A stretch of 64,000 nt of DNA from the NCBI RefSeq assembly GCF_030027245.1, contig NZ_JASERT010000001.1, forward strand, positions 1,323,001 through 1,387,000, in the 5' to 3' direction. A program made the translations under genes and the position numbers. Below the pieces are notes generated by a model. That model made no database searches. It saw only the letters and a list, made by a program, of their open reading frames with translations, and was not told where the DNA came from. Positions within the stretch are counted from its first letter, which is position 1. Every line of letters starts with the position of its first letter. Of the stretch, positions 19,307-28,298 are shown in pieces. This stretch comes from Asticcacaulis sp. EMRT-3 (lineage in GTDB: Bacteria > Pseudomonadota > Alphaproteobacteria > Caulobacterales > Caulobacteraceae).

Positions 19307-19777
19307 CTAATCCAGAAGATGATTCGGAGCCTGACGGGCGCGGCGCGGCGCGGTCAGGTCGAGGAGCAGAATATCGATGCACTCGGCCTCGATCCGCACA
19401 TCCTTAGCGCCCTCGCCCGCGAAGCGCAATGTCAGGGCGAAGGCGGGCGCGTCGAGCGCTTCGGCGGACAGATCGAGCAGGGCCAGGGCTTGAGCGGCGC
19501 GCGTCGGATCAAAGCCGCGCACCTGCACCTTTTGGACGCACGAAATGCGCAGCACGGCGGGCGCGCGCAGGATAGCGCCCGAACGGTCAAGCGCCGCCTC
19601 ATGGCAGAAGCGGTTCATGCGCAGGGTGAAGTGCCGTCCGGCAGGCGTATAGCTCAGATCACCGGCGCGTAAGGCCGCGTCCTGCACCAGAGCCGAGAGG
19701 GCGGGCAGATCATCCGGCGATTGCGCGATCAGGCGCAGGGGCTTTACCGCCGGGCGGCTGCGACCAAACCAGCCCAT
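19307..19777 (-). CDS. DUF2948 family protein
   Basis: This 156-residue protein is of a family found almost only in alphaproteobacteria, directly after murA. Recognisable segments are LRLIAQSPDDLPALSALVQDA near the start and LRFAGEGAKDVRIEAECIDILLLDL near the end. Its ATG (19775-19777) directly abuts the murA stop codon. Function is unknown. The murA linkage hints at cell-envelope work, but this is only association. Confidence 0.85.
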   Translation of the reverse strand: MGWFGRSRPAVKPLRLIAQSPDDLPALSALVQDAALRAGDLSYTPAGRHFTLRMNRFCHEAALDRSGAILRAPAVLRISCVQKVQVRGFDPTRAAQALALLDLSAEALDAPAFALTLRFAGEGAKDVRIEAECIDILLLDLTAPRRARQAPNHLLD

Positions 19778-21073
19778 CTATTCGTCTTCCACAACGGACA
19801 CATCGCCCTTGATGCGGCGGATATTGGCCCCGCAGGCCGACAGCTTGCCCTCAAGGTTTTCAAAGCCGCGATCCAGGTGATAGACGCGGTTGACCATGGT
19901 TTCGCCGCGCGCCGCCAATCCGGCGATCACCAGTGAGGCCGAGGCGCGCAGATCGGTGGCCATCACCTGTGCGCCGCGCAATTCTGCCACGCCGCGCACC
20001 ACCGCCTCGCCGCCACTGACCGAAATATCGGCCCCCAGTCGGCCCAGTTCGGGGACGTGCATGAAACGGTTTTCGAAAATGGTTTCGCGGATCGTCGATT
20101 CGCCATCAGCCAGAGTCATCAGCGCCATGAACTGCGCTTGCAGGTCGGTGGCGAAACCGGGATAGACATCGGTGGTCAGGTTGACGGGGCGCAGGCGGCC
20201 GTCTTTGCGTGTCACCGTTACCGTGTCAAAGCCGCGATGCACCTCGCAACCGGCCTCTTCCAGCTTGTCGAGCAAGACGGCGATCAGTTCGGGCCGCACC
20301 CTGGTCAGGCGCACCTCGCCTCCGGCCATCGCGCCGGCCACGGCATAGGTGCCGGCCTCGATACGGTCGCAGATCACGGCCCAATCCGTGCCGTGCAGGC
20401 TGGTGACCCCCTCGATCACCATCGTGGTGGTGCCCGCGCCGGAAATCCGGGCCCCCATCGCATTCAGGCATTCGGCCAGATCGACGATCTCCGGTTCGCA
20501 GGCGCAGTTCTTCATCTGGGTGGTGCCGTGCGCCAGCACCGCCGCCATCAGGGCGTGTTCGGTGGCACCGACACTGATAAATGGAAACTCGATCTCCGCG
20601 CCCTGCAAGCCACGCGGCGCCTGAGCGAAGACATAGCCTTCGTGCATGTCGATATGGGCGCCCAGCGCCTCCAGCGCCTTCAGGTGCAGATCGACGGGCC
20701 TGGCTCCGATCGTGCAGCCGCCGGGCAGACTGACCTTGGCGTGGCCGGTGCGCGCCAGCAAAGGCCCCAGCACATTGAACGAGGCACGCATCTGGCGCAC
20801 CAGTTCATACGGGGCAAAGGCCGAAGTGATTTCGGGCGTGTGCAGGCGCGTTTCCGGGCCATCGGGGCCGTCCGTTTCGCTGATGCCGCAGCCGAAGCGC
20901 TGCAACAGGCGGCCCAGCAGGCGCGTATCGGCCAGACGCGGCATATTGGTCAGGCGCACCGGCTCCGAGGTCAGCAGCGAGGCCGCCATCAGCTTGATGG
21001 CCGAATTCTTGGCACCCGAAATGGGGATGTCCCCGAAAAGCGGGCTGCCGCCCTCGATAGCAATACGATCCAT
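19778..21073 (-). CDS. murA: UDP-N-acetylglucosamine 1-carboxyvinyltransferase MurA
   Basis: This is the first committed enzyme of peptidoglycan synthesis, transferring enolpyruvate from PEP to UDP-GlcNAc in the cytoplasm. The 431-residue protein has the N-terminal [22 protein letters not shown] with the conserved Lys-Asn, the catalytic cysteine Cys120 in LPGGCTIG (the fosfomycin target), and the C-terminal [19 protein letters not shown]. It is full length and starts an operon with DUF2948 and UPF0262. Confidence 0.97.
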   Translation of the reverse strand: MDRIAIEGGSPLFGDIPISGAKNSAIKLMAASLLTSEPVRLTNMPRLADTRLLGRLLQRFGCGISETDGPDGPETRLHTPEITSAFAPYELVRQMRASFNVLGPLLARTGHAKVSLPGGCTIGARPVDLHLKALEALGAHIDMHEGYVFAQAPRGLQGAEIEFPFISVGATEHALMAAVLAHGTTQMKNCACEPEIVDLAECLNAMGARISGAGTTTMVIEGVTSLHGTDWAVICDRIEAGTYAVAGAMAGGEVRLTRVRPELIAVLLDKLEEAGCEVHRGFDTVTVTRKDGRLRPVNLTTDVYPGFATDLQAQFMALMTLADGESTIRETIFENRFMHVPELGRLGADISVSGGEAVVRGVAELRGAQVMATDLRASASLVIAGLAARGETMVNRVYHLDRGFENLEGKLSACGANIRRIKGDVSVVEDE

Positions 21074-21187
21074 GACCCGTCCGTCGAACTCTATCCACCC
21101 AACCGGCGGAAAGGCGGTTCTACATCACCGGACGGCGCGCGCAATGACTTTTACGTCCCGGCGCGTTTCGCTTTTTCGTGATGGGGA

Positions 21188-21403
21188 TCAGCCCTGCCCG
21201 TCTTCGGCTGCATCCGAAGCGGCATTGACGGACGGCGCAGCGGTGGAGACGGCGGCTTCAGAGGCATTTTGCGCGGCCAGCTTACGACGGCGCAGATTGT
21301 CGCGCAGGGCCGCCTGCAAACGCGCCGCCTTTTGTTCAGCGATCCGGCTGGCCCTGTCCTGTGCCATGCCCACCGTGCCTTGCGGCCTGCCCTTGTCGCT
21401 CAT
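21188..21403 (-). CDS. Small basic conserved-type protein, function unknown
   Basis: This 71-residue protein starts at MSDKGRPQGTVGMAQDR. The next upstream in-frame start adds a hydrophobic leader that looks non-coding. A central basic helix (RIAEQKAARLQAALRDNLRRRKLAA) is followed by an Ala/Ser-rich tail. It resembles small alphaproteobacterial proteins annotated only as hypothetical. It sits upstream of murA in the same direction, separated by 114 bases. No motif indicates its function. Confidence 0.6.
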   Translation of the reverse strand: MSDKGRPQGTVGMAQDRASRIAEQKAARLQAALRDNLRRRKLAAQNASEAAVSTAAPSVNAASDAAEDGQG

Positions 21404-21531
21404 CCTATGGCTCCTTCCGGCTTTTCTCTTAAAAAATACCGGGAATAAATTCAAGCCATGACCATTTTTCGCTTTGTATTCGGCGAAACTTTGGCTATAG
21501 CCGCACGCCTTGGCCGGGTTTTACCCGCCAG

Positions 21532-21606
<75 letters not shown>

Positions 21607-21607
21607 C

Positions 21608-21649
21608 GAGGGCCCCTGTCCGACAAGGATCGGGGCCCTCACCATTTTT
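21608..21649 (+). terminator. Terminator of tRNA-Thr
   Basis: The stem GAGGGCCCC (21608-21616) with GGGGCCCTC (21632-21640) is followed by ACCATTTTT. It is a typical intrinsic terminator just after the tRNA. Confidence 0.85.
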
Positions 21650-21735
21650 CCCTACATACGCAAACTTACAGAACTTGGCGCGAACGACACGAGTAATCTC
21701 GTGCAAAATTAGTGGTTTGGCGAAACGAAACAGAA

Positions 21736-21759
21736 AATATTGATTTACGCATCAATATT
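21736..21759. promoter_or_regulatory. Perfect 9-bp palindrome upstream of a small gene
   Basis: AATATTGAT (21736-21744) and ATCAATATT (21751-21759) are separated by 6 bases, with no T tract. It lies about 40 bases before a TATAAT (21801-21806) and could be an operator. Confidence 0.35.
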
Positions 21760-21844
21760 GCCTTCGAGTGTCGAGTCTATATTCCCTAACCGCCCCGTGG
21801 TATAATGCCTAGATGGTCAAATCTGATCGTTCAGGAGCATTTAA

Positions 21845-22048
21845 ATGCACCACTTCAGCAAGAATTTTAGTAAAACGAAAGATGGTAGATACCTACATTT
21901 AAAAGCTATTTGCGAAGAGGCAGAGCGGCTTTGGAGTCGAGACTTAGAGTGCCAAACGCATATTATGCATCTGCTTAGTCGATACATTAAGCTGCAAACG
22001 CTTTTTGATAAAAGGTCTGAAGATGGTATCGAGCCGTTAAGCAATTGA
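21845..22048 (+). CDS. Small unknown protein in an AT-rich patch
   Basis: This 67-residue frame begins MHHFSKNFSKTKDGRYLHLKAICEEAERLW and ends SEDGIEPLSN. It has a plausible ribosome site (CAGGAGCAT, about 9 bases upstream) and a perfect -10 hexamer TATAAT at 21801-21806, though no good -35. Codon use and low GC differ from the neighbours, which suggests recent arrival. It is mostly helical and charged, with no motif I know. It may be a remnant linked to integration near tRNA-Thr. The surrounding 21650-21840 holds no other gene. Confidence 0.45.
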   Translation: MHHFSKNFSKTKDGRYLHLKAICEEAERLWSRDLECQTHIMHLLSRYIKLQTLFDKRSEDGIEPLSN

Positions 22049-22111
22049 AACGCTTTGAATCTCTCACATAGCACCATATTTCCCAAACCCAAAAAAGGTC
22101 TGCCCTCACCC

Positions 22112-22288
22112 TCAGATTTCCTTCATCACCTTGATGGCGCGATACAGTTCCGAATCGAAGCCGCACAGGCGGCGCAGATGATCGGACTGATCCAGTTTGC
22201 GGGCAAACGACATGTCGCGGTCGGGACGAGGCGCGCGTGTCTTGGTAGCGAAAATGGCCAGTGGCGAGCTTAATCTGTAATGAAACAT
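22112..22288 (-). CDS. Small basic protein, function unknown
   Basis: This 58-residue protein starts MFHYRLSSPLAIF at 22288, with AGGAG 7 bases upstream, a good ribosome site that decides the start. It ends MSFARKLDQSDHLRRLCGFDSELYRAIKVMKEI. Codon use is normal for this chromosome, unlike the small gene before it. It is charged, with no membrane segment or known motif. It lies downstream of the phage-like cassette on the same strand. Confidence 0.5.
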   Translation of the reverse strand: MFHYRLSSPLAIFATKTRAPRPDRDMSFARKLDQSDHLRRLCGFDSELYRAIKVMKEI

Positions 22289-22420
22289 GGTGCATCTCCT
22301 GTGTAACCAGTTTAGGTCAGGCAACATAGGGCCGCGATAGGAACGCACCCGCGCAGAAGAAAGCCCGCGATAAAGGCAAGGCTTTACCGCGGGCTTATTA
22401 TTTACCTGCGCACCACGCCT

Positions 22421-22957
22421 TTACTTGCGCACCACGCCGGGGCCGCGATCACCGAACCACCAGGCCAGGGCCGTCGAGGCGGCGAAGGTGACGGCGCTGA
22501 CGAAGGTGGCCACCAGATCGCCAGCCGTCGTGCCCGGCAGTTTCGCACCCAGAGCCGCGAAGAACAGCAGGCTGAAGATCAGCCAGATCAGCACGGTCAG
22601 GGCGGGCCTGACCAGCGCGCGCACGGCTTCGACCCAGGCATAGCCGGAGGTCAGTTTGGCATCGGCATTGACCGAGGCGGTCAGGCCCGCCCACGACCCA
22701 TCGAGCGCTGATTTATCAAGGCCCTGCGCCCCCAGTTTCAGCTCGTTTTCGGTTTCTTCGGCCTTGGCCTTGATTTGCAGGGTCTGAAGCTCGGTTTCAT
22801 GGCTCCACAGGTCTTTTTCGTGGGCCATTTCAAGCGTACGATCCTGACGTTTTTCGCGCATTTCGAAAATGCCGATAATGCGGCCAAGCCCTGAGCCGAG
22901 CGCGCCGAAAAGCCCGCCCACAGCGCCCGAACCGGTCAGGCCAGATAAGATGTCCAT
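22421..22957 (-). CDS. Phage holin-like membrane protein
   Basis: This 178-residue protein starts MDILSGLTGSGAVGGLFGALGSGLGRII, a glycine-rich amphipathic segment. A long charged helix follows (EMREKRQDRTLEMAHEKDLWSHETELQ and on), then two hydrophobic helices (LTVLIWLIFSLLFFAALGA and LVATFVSAVTFAASTALAWWFGD). This is the layout of holin-like or small tail-associated membrane proteins encoded beside endolysins in alphaproteobacterial prophages. It overlaps the M15 peptidase gene by 22 bases. Confidence 0.6.
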   Translation of the reverse strand: MDILSGLTGSGAVGGLFGALGSGLGRIIGIFEMREKRQDRTLEMAHEKDLWSHETELQTLQIKAKAEETENELKLGAQGLDKSALDGSWAGLTASVNADAKLTSGYAWVEAVRALVRPALTVLIWLIFSLLFFAALGAKLPGTTAGDLVATFVSAVTFAASTALAWWFGDRGPGVVRK

Positions 22958-23403
22958 GTTTTCATGCCTCCGTTTGCATAGTCCCATTGTGCCGGTCGCG
23001 TGCGCGGCGGCGTCAGGTGGCGGCGGTCGAGATGCAGGAAGTGCGTGCCATAGCCGAACCCCGTGAAGCCCTCAGCCAGCGCCTCTTTCAACAGCGAACC
23101 GCGCGCCCGGTCGCCCCAGCCCGCCACATTGATGTCAACCGCCAAAGCCACGCGGTGCTGCGACAGGGGCGCGCCGCCCACCGCCGCATTATGCAGCGGG
23201 CAGCGCCTGCCGGAATTGATCGTCAGGGGCTGGCCCAGCCGCGTGCGCATGGCTTCGAGCGCATCGAGAAAGGCCGGATCGTGATAATATTCGCCGGCGC
23301 AGAACTTGCCGCAGCGGCACGATAATTCGTGCGGCGTGAAGTGCGGCCATTGCCAGCCCGTGGCGTCGAAATCGCTGACCTGTTTGTAAAGCCTGCCCGT
23401 CAT
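22936..23403 (-). CDS. M15-family peptidase (endolysin-like L,D/D,D-carboxypeptidase)
   Basis: This 155-residue zinc peptidase of the Peptidase_M15_3 type cleaves peptidoglycan cross-links. The N-terminus FTPHELSCRCGKFC is family-typical. The zinc ligands lie in SQHRVALAVDINV (H and D) and in HFLHLDRR (final H). It has no signal peptide, consistent with a holin partner. It follows the tail-fibre gene with a 4-base overlap (23400-23403), forming a compact cassette. Confidence 0.8.
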   Translation of the reverse strand: MTGRLYKQVSDFDATGWQWPHFTPHELSCRCGKFCAGEYYHDPAFLDALEAMRTRLGQPLTINSGRRCPLHNAAVGGAPLSQHRVALAVDINVAGWGDRARGSLLKEALAEGFTGFGYGTHFLHLDRRHLTPPRTRPAQWDYANGGMKTWTSYLA

Positions 23404-25067
23404 TGCGTCGCTCCCGCCTGTACAGATTCCAGCGCTGTCACGCGCTCAGACAGGGCGCGCAGACCCGCCCACAGAACCGGCACAAGCTGATCGGGACGCA
23501 GCCACTGGCGACTGTCGGGGTCGGCGGCGTCCTCCAGTCCCCAGGCCCCGAAATCGATACCCTGCGCCTGCATGGCCTTTTGCATATCCTGCGCCAGAAA
23601 TCCGGCATGGCGGCGCATGCCCGGCTGATCGACGGTCTTCATGACCGGGCGCACCTCGATCTCTTCGCGCATCTGCGGGCGCGTCAGGGTGAGCGGCTGA
23701 CCTTCGCCATCGCGCAGCGGCTGGCCATCAGCATCATGGCAGGGAAACGTCTCCATGACGGGCCGGTTGATGGTGAGGGTTTTGCTGACCTTAACGGCGC
23801 GGCCATCGGTAATCTGCCAGTCCTCTTGCATGACCTCGACCGCTTCGGTCACCATTTTCATGCGACCGGTTTTGACAGTGTCCACCCCCGTCTGCACCTG
23901 GGTCTGGCCGCCCGATTTCCAGCTAAAAAACACCGGCTCAACGGCGGCGATCAGCCCCAGGGCCAGATCGGGCGCGATCTTCGCGCTGACGATCTTGTCG
24001 CGCGCATCCGAGGTCTGGATCGTGCCATTGGCGGCCCACACCGCCGCCCAGCGGGCGCCCGTCTGACCAAGTGTATAGGTATTATCGCCGACAGGATGAA
24101 AGCCAGAGGCTTGCTGGGAGGAGCGCGCGGTGCCGCCGGATCCGAAATATATACTGCCGCCGGAGGTTATGCCCACATCACCGCTGCCGGTATTGGTGAC
24201 CGAAAAGCTGCCATCCGGCCCAGGCGTCCGCAGCATGCGCGTTGAATAGCCGCCGGAGGGGGAATCAGAGGCCTGATAATCGAAATAAGCATAACGATCA
24301 CCACTGATACCCTGGCCGATACTCATGGCAGGGGAGGCTGACGTAAAAGTCGTTGACAGGGCGTGGGGGCCGATATTCACCGTCGGCGGGCCGCCCTGAC
24401 CGACCGGCGAAAACTGAAATATGCCGGACGATGCCTGAAACACGGTGGCATATGTCGAACCGTCATCCGACACCTTGGCCGTCAGTGTATTATCACCCAG
24501 AAGCCCGATGACGGCGCGCGCCGAATAGCCTGTCTGCAACAGGATTTGCGCCGTATCGCCATCCGTTTCCTTGTTGAGGCTCAGACTGAGGTCGCCGCTG
24601 CCGTCTTCGGCCGCCGTTTTGGCGCTGATCAGGACGGCGGGCCCCTTGACGGCCAGCACATTGGTGGCGTCGGGCGAGGTGCCGACGCCAAGCCCGGTCA
24701 GGTTGCCAAGCGACTTGATCACCGCTTCAAAGGCGTCCCAGCCCACAGCCGTGCGGAGGACGAGGCGGTTTTCATCGCCGATCAGCACGACGGTGCCCAG
24801 CGGCATATCCACCATCTCCCATGTGCCGCCTTCAGCGCGCACAAACGTACCCGCCGCCAGCGTGCTCCAGACTGCCCCCGTCGGGCTGGCGGGCAGGAGA
24901 TAGCTGTCGCCATCGGCAGGCGTTACAGGCTCTGCCGCCACGCTGCGGCTGATCACACGGGCCTGTACGAGGCTTTCCAGCCGCATCAGGGCGGCGTTCA
25001 TCACCAGTTGCTTCTGGGCGTGATCGCCGATCAGCGGCAGGTTCAGTCGGGGAGTGGTATCGCTCAA
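23400..25067 (-). CDS. Tail-fibre-like protein: DUF2793 N-terminus, peptidase S74 chaperone C-terminus
   Basis: This 555-residue phage-like protein has DUF2793 at residues 1-130 (LNLPLIGDHAQKQLVMNAALMRLESLVQARV to TAVGWDAFEAV). This is followed by a glycine/serine-rich beta region and, from about residue 350, an S74 intramolecular chaperone (TSDARDKIVSAKIAPDLALGLIAAVEPVFFSW ... RRHAGFLAQDM). S74 domains trim themselves after helping trimerisation. No other head or tail genes are near, so this is a remnant or a domesticated cassette of fibre, lysin and holin. Confidence 0.75.
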   Translation of the reverse strand: MSDTTPRLNLPLIGDHAQKQLVMNAALMRLESLVQARVISRSVAAEPVTPADGDSYLLPASPTGAVWSTLAAGTFVRAEGGTWEMVDMPLGTVVLIGDENRLVLRTAVGWDAFEAVIKSLGNLTGLGVGTSPDATNVLAVKGPAVLISAKTAAEDGSGDLSLSLNKETDGDTAQILLQTGYSARAVIGLLGDNTLTAKVSDDGSTYATVFQASSGIFQFSPVGQGGPPTVNIGPHALSTTFTSASPAMSIGQGISGDRYAYFDYQASDSPSGGYSTRMLRTPGPDGSFSVTNTGSGDVGITSGGSIYFGSGGTARSSQQASGFHPVGDNTYTLGQTGARWAAVWAANGTIQTSDARDKIVSAKIAPDLALGLIAAVEPVFFSWKSGGQTQVQTGVDTVKTGRMKMVTEAVEVMQEDWQITDGRAVKVSKTLTINRPVMETFPCHDADGQPLRDGEGQPLTLTRPQMREEIEVRPVMKTVDQPGMRRHAGFLAQDMQKAMQAQGIDFGAWGLEDAADPDSRQWLRPDQLVPVLWAGLRALSERVTALESVQAGATQ

Positions 25068-25138
25068 GGGACGCCTCAGGGCTTTGGGTGAGTGGAATGC
25101 CCAAAGTCTGGCCGCTTCCGCAGCGACGGGGATTGTTT

Positions 25139-25210
25139 AGAGCGCTTTTCGATCTGATAGACTCAGATCGACGATCTAAGTTTTGTTTTATCGCACTTCC
25201 TTATCGCTCT
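25139..25210. repeat. Palindromic dispersed repeat, short copy
   Basis: It begins AGAGCGC and ends CGCTCT, with an inner hairpin CGATCTGA...TCAGATCG. It matches the first hairpin of the 57242 copy, but lacks the second (CCAAAAAGTGG) hairpin. Its right end contains the TAG stop codon of the DUF4112 gene. Confidence 0.8.
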
Positions 25211-25688
25211 AACCCAGATAGACGATGCGTTTCTTGCCCTTGGTGGCGCGCAAGGCCGCCACATTCTGCGTGTGGCTGCCACTGCGGCGGGCATGGGCAG
25301 CGCTCGTTTCGATATAGATCGTGCGGTCGATGTCCTTCTGAATTATATGGGCGGCATAGAGATGTCCCTGAAACAGGGTGTTGATCAGCGCCCCCATCTC
25401 ACCGATCACCGGCAGCAAGGCGAAGGCTTCCGGCAGGTCGTTGGCGATGAGGATAATCAGCGAAAAGCCCAGGGTTGTGGGGCTGACGCGCGCCCTTAAG
25501 CCCTGCCCCAGCAGAAACAGCGACGCCCCGACGCTGTAAATGATGCCGATGCCGGGAAACCACGACAGAATGCCATCCAGACCGATGATATTGATCGGGC
25601 CGATGCCGATAATCCGGTCCGACAAGCGCTTGACGGTATCGACAGAGTCGTAGATTTTAAGAATATCCCCGTGCGTGCGTGCCAGCAT
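25209..25688 (-). CDS. DUF4112-like membrane protein
   Basis: This 159-residue protein has a GLDGILSWFPGIGIIYSVGASLFLLGQG segment (conserved Pro-Gly-Ile-Gly core of DUF4112) and two or three hydrophobic helices. The tail is basic and polar. Function is unknown. The stop codon comes from the end of a palindromic repeat, so the original C-terminus may have been altered by repeat insertion. It is divergent from the EEP-family gene. Confidence 0.6.
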   Translation of the reverse strand: MLARTHGDILKIYDSVDTVKRLSDRIIGIGPINIIGLDGILSWFPGIGIIYSVGASLFLLGQGLRARVSPTTLGFSLIILIANDLPEAFALLPVIGEMGALINTLFQGHLYAAHIIQKDIDRTIYIETSAAHARRSGSHTQNVAALRATKGKKRIVYLG

Positions 25689-25798
25689 GTCCCGTTAGGT
25701 CTCCGCATGTCCCCGAACCCGCGCCCGAAAAGGCCGGATTGTTTGGGAAACTGCGGTGTCCGCCCTCTACTGTCAACAGACGATTGGACGATCCCTCC

Positions 25799-26716
25799 AT
25801 GCGCGTGGCGCTTCACCGGCTGCTCCCGATCACGGGTCTTGTCATGGCCCTCTGTGCCTTGGCTCTGGCGCTTTTGTGCCTGAGCGATCCGCATCAGACC
25901 GCGCTGTACATACTCGACATCTTCACCCTGCCGATCCTGACCATGACGGTGATCATGACCGTGGGCCTGCTGATCGCCCGGCAGCGCGCAGCCTTCGCCA
26001 TCGGCCTGCTGGCCACGGTGCTTCTGCTGGTCGCCGTCTGGCCACAGGCCGTCATCCGCCCCCTGCCCGCTTCTGCCGCCGCCACACCGTTACGCATCGT
26101 CTTTGCCAATATCTATTTCCGCAATCCCCACCCGGAACGCCTGCGCACCTTCGCCGAAAGTCAGAAGGCCGACATCGTGGTGACGGTCGAAACCACACCG
26201 CGTATCTGGGAGCGACTGCAAGTGGCCTTTGCTGACTATCCCTATCGCAGCAAACAGGGCGAGGTGGCCATTTTCTCACGCCTTCCGTTTGCGCAAGCCC
26301 CCGTTCATGACGGCGGCCATATCGCCCATGTCCGCTTCGATACACCGGCGGGGCCGATGAGACTGGTCGCCGCCCATCTGGATCACCCGGACAGCCATCG
26401 CCAGCCGAAACAGCCGAGCCTGCAAGATCGTCTGCGTCAGGTGTTGACCACGACAGGCAGCGACGATACCGTGCTGGTCGGTGATTTCAACAGCGATATG
26501 AGCGGCTACTGGCTCAAAGGTCTGGCGCATGATTTCAGGCTGAAGGCGCTGGCCGCCCCCTTTGGCACCTGGCCTTCCATCCTGCCCGGCATTTTGCGCC
26601 TCAATCTCGATAACGGCTTTGCTGGCCGTCATTACAGCCTGTCAGGCCGCGTCGTTGGCCCGCTTGACGGCTCAGATCACCGCCCCATCGCCTTTGAGGT
26701 CAGGCGCGCTGCCTAG
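25799..26716 (+). CDS. Endonuclease/exonuclease/phosphatase (EEP) superfamily membrane protein
   Basis: The start MRVALHRLLPITGLVMALC at 25799 opens directly with a membrane segment; earlier starts add a non-homologous leader. Three hydrophobic helices (to about residue 95) precede an EEP domain: IVFANIYFRNPHPERL, a glutamate in VVTVETTP, HLDHPDSH, the catalytic VGDFNSDMSG and the closing GSDHRPIAFEV. Such membrane-anchored EEP proteins face the periplasm and may act on phosphoesters. Its substrate is unknown. Confidence 0.8.
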   Translation: MRVALHRLLPITGLVMALCALALALLCLSDPHQTALYILDIFTLPILTMTVIMTVGLLIARQRAAFAIGLLATVLLLVAVWPQAVIRPLPASAAATPLRIVFANIYFRNPHPERLRTFAESQKADIVVTVETTPRIWERLQVAFADYPYRSKQGEVAIFSRLPFAQAPVHDGGHIAHVRFDTPAGPMRLVAAHLDHPDSHRQPKQPSLQDRLRQVLTTTGSDDTVLVGDFNSDMSGYWLKGLAHDFRLKALAAPFGTWPSILPGILRLNLDNGFAGRHYSLSGRVVGPLDGSDHRPIAFEVRRAA

Positions 26717-27312
26717 GCCTTGCTGCGCGGCTTGCGGGCTGCCGACATGGTTTTGGCGATCGGCTTCGGCTCGACTTTTGCCGCCGGGGCCGCTTCCGCC
26801 GCTGTTTCCACCGTCTTGTCCACCACGGCAGCCATCTCAGCCGCCACAGCCATCGGAGCAGGTTCGGATATTGCCTCAGGCTCAGGCGTCACCACCACCG
26901 GCACTTCGATCACCGGATCGATCACGGTTTCGGCTACAGCCTCAGCGGCTTCCATGGCGGGCGCAACGACTTCGGGTTCAGGCGCGGCTTCCTTTGCCGT
27001 CTTGACAACGGCCTCGACGGCCTTTTCGTGCAGTTCGCCCGCTTCAAGGCCCCAGGCGGCGAACAGGCTGGGCCATTTGGCACCCGCCGGTATCTCCGAC
27101 ATCAGGCTTTCGGCGGGTTTCATATTGCGCGTCATGGCCCATGCACTGAGGCCAAAGCTGGATGCGGCCCAGAAAGGCACCCACATCGGCGACAGGGCGC
27201 CGACCCAGAAGTTCATCGCCTTTTCAGACGCCTTCTGCATGTCTTCGGGGGTCATGATGGGCGGCGTCATCATGGGGAATTTCGGCGGCAGGCTATCGGT
27301 CATGCTCAACAT
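26713..27312 (-). CDS. Alanine/proline/glutamate-rich protein, phasin-like N-terminus
   Basis: This 199-residue protein starts MLSMTDSLPPKFPMM at 27312, with GAGGG just upstream. The first 90 residues hold a helix and a hydrophobic stretch (WVGALSPMWVPFWAASSFGLSAWAM). The rest is low-complexity Ala/Glu/Pro/Val with a basic end (MSAARKPRSKA). The overall pattern recalls phasin-type granule proteins with a lysine-rich tail, but no diagnostic motif is present. It converges with the EEP gene (4-base overlap). Confidence 0.5.
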   Translation of the reverse strand: MLSMTDSLPPKFPMMTPPIMTPEDMQKASEKAMNFWVGALSPMWVPFWAASSFGLSAWAMTRNMKPAESLMSEIPAGAKWPSLFAAWGLEAGELHEKAVEAVVKTAKEAAPEPEVVAPAMEAAEAVAETVIDPVIEVPVVVTPEPEAISEPAPMAVAAEMAAVVDKTVETAAEAAPAAKVEPKPIAKTMSAARKPRSKA

Positions 27313-27410
27313 CTCACCCTCTGGGTTTCGGTTAGCCATATTGCAGCGCAGCGTAACATATCCACAGCGAGACTCCAACCGGGAGAATCAACCTCACGAA
27401 TTTTGTGAGG

Positions 27411-28256
27411 TTAAAACAGCCGCACCCGTCCCTCAGCGCCCGCCTCGCCGAAAACATGCGCCACATCCGAGGCAATCACGGCCAACTGATCGGTGAATCC
27501 TTCCGGCGGATTAACCACGGCCAGGGCGCAGCCGTTCATCTTCATCGGGTTCCACAGAGGGCGCAGGCGGATTTCGGCCACGGCCATGACGGGCTGCGGC
27601 GTCATATCGGTGTCGATCACCTCGCGCTCCATTCCGCGCAGCCAGGCATCGAACGTCTCAAGGTCTTTCAGCGGCAACCAGATCAGCAGGCAGGCATCCG
27701 GCCGGACGGTCAGCACATCGCGCACGCAGGCCGTGATGCGCGCATAGTCATCCGGGCGCTCGAACGGCGGATCAATCAGGTAAAACAGCGCCTTCTCGTC
27801 CTCGGTGGCGGCCACGGCCACCGCATAGCCATCCTGCTTCACCGCCGCGCCGCGCGCCGCAATCTCTCTTTGCAGCCAGTTGAAATCATCGTCGCGCAGT
27901 TCGCAGCCAACATAGTCATCACCGGCGCGCAAATGATCGAGCACCAGCAGGGGCGAACCGGGATAGAAGCCGATGCGGTTCTTAAAACCCGCCCGGACAT
28001 TGCGGGCGCGCACATAATCGGCCAGCGGCCTTAAGCTGTCGGGCACAGTGCCGCTCAACAGCGCCTGAATCCCGGCCTCGGCCTCTTTCGAGCGGGCGAA
28101 ATCGGGGTCGGACAGATCATAACCACCTGCGCCGGCATGGGTATCGACCACCAGCAGGGGCGCGCCGGTGCGCAGGGTGCGCAACAGGGTCAGCACAGCC
28201 GCGTGCTTGGCCAGATCAGCGAAATTACCGGCATGGAAGCCGTGGCGATAGTTCAT
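27411..28256 (-). CDS. rlmJ: 23S rRNA (adenine-2030-N6)-methyltransferase RlmJ
   Basis: This 281-residue protein begins with the hallmark MNYRHGFHAGNFADLAKHAAVL and has the catalytic box LIDPPFERPDDY (DPPF). The SAM-binding region DTHAGAGGYDL follows the N-terminal helix. RlmJ methylates A2030 of naked 23S rRNA. Start at 28256 chosen for the conserved MNYRH. Confidence 0.93.
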   Translation of the reverse strand: MNYRHGFHAGNFADLAKHAAVLTLLRTLRTGAPLLVVDTHAGAGGYDLSDPDFARSKEAEAGIQALLSGTVPDSLRPLADYVRARNVRAGFKNRIGFYPGSPLLVLDHLRAGDDYVGCELRDDDFNWLQREIAARGAAVKQDGYAVAVAATEDEKALFYLIDPPFERPDDYARITACVRDVLTVRPDACLLIWLPLKDLETFDAWLRGMEREVIDTDMTPQPVMAVAEIRLRPLWNPMKMNGCALAVVNPPEGFTDQLAVIASDVAHVFGEAGAEGRVRLF

Positions 28257-28298
28257 TCTCAAGCTCCGCTGTCCGTCCCTTGGCGAGACAGGACGGCA

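Noticed and set aside
20057..21181. 374-codon frame opposite murA
   Set aside because: It is antisense to a clear essential gene and has no recognisable domain; it is a high-GC shadow.
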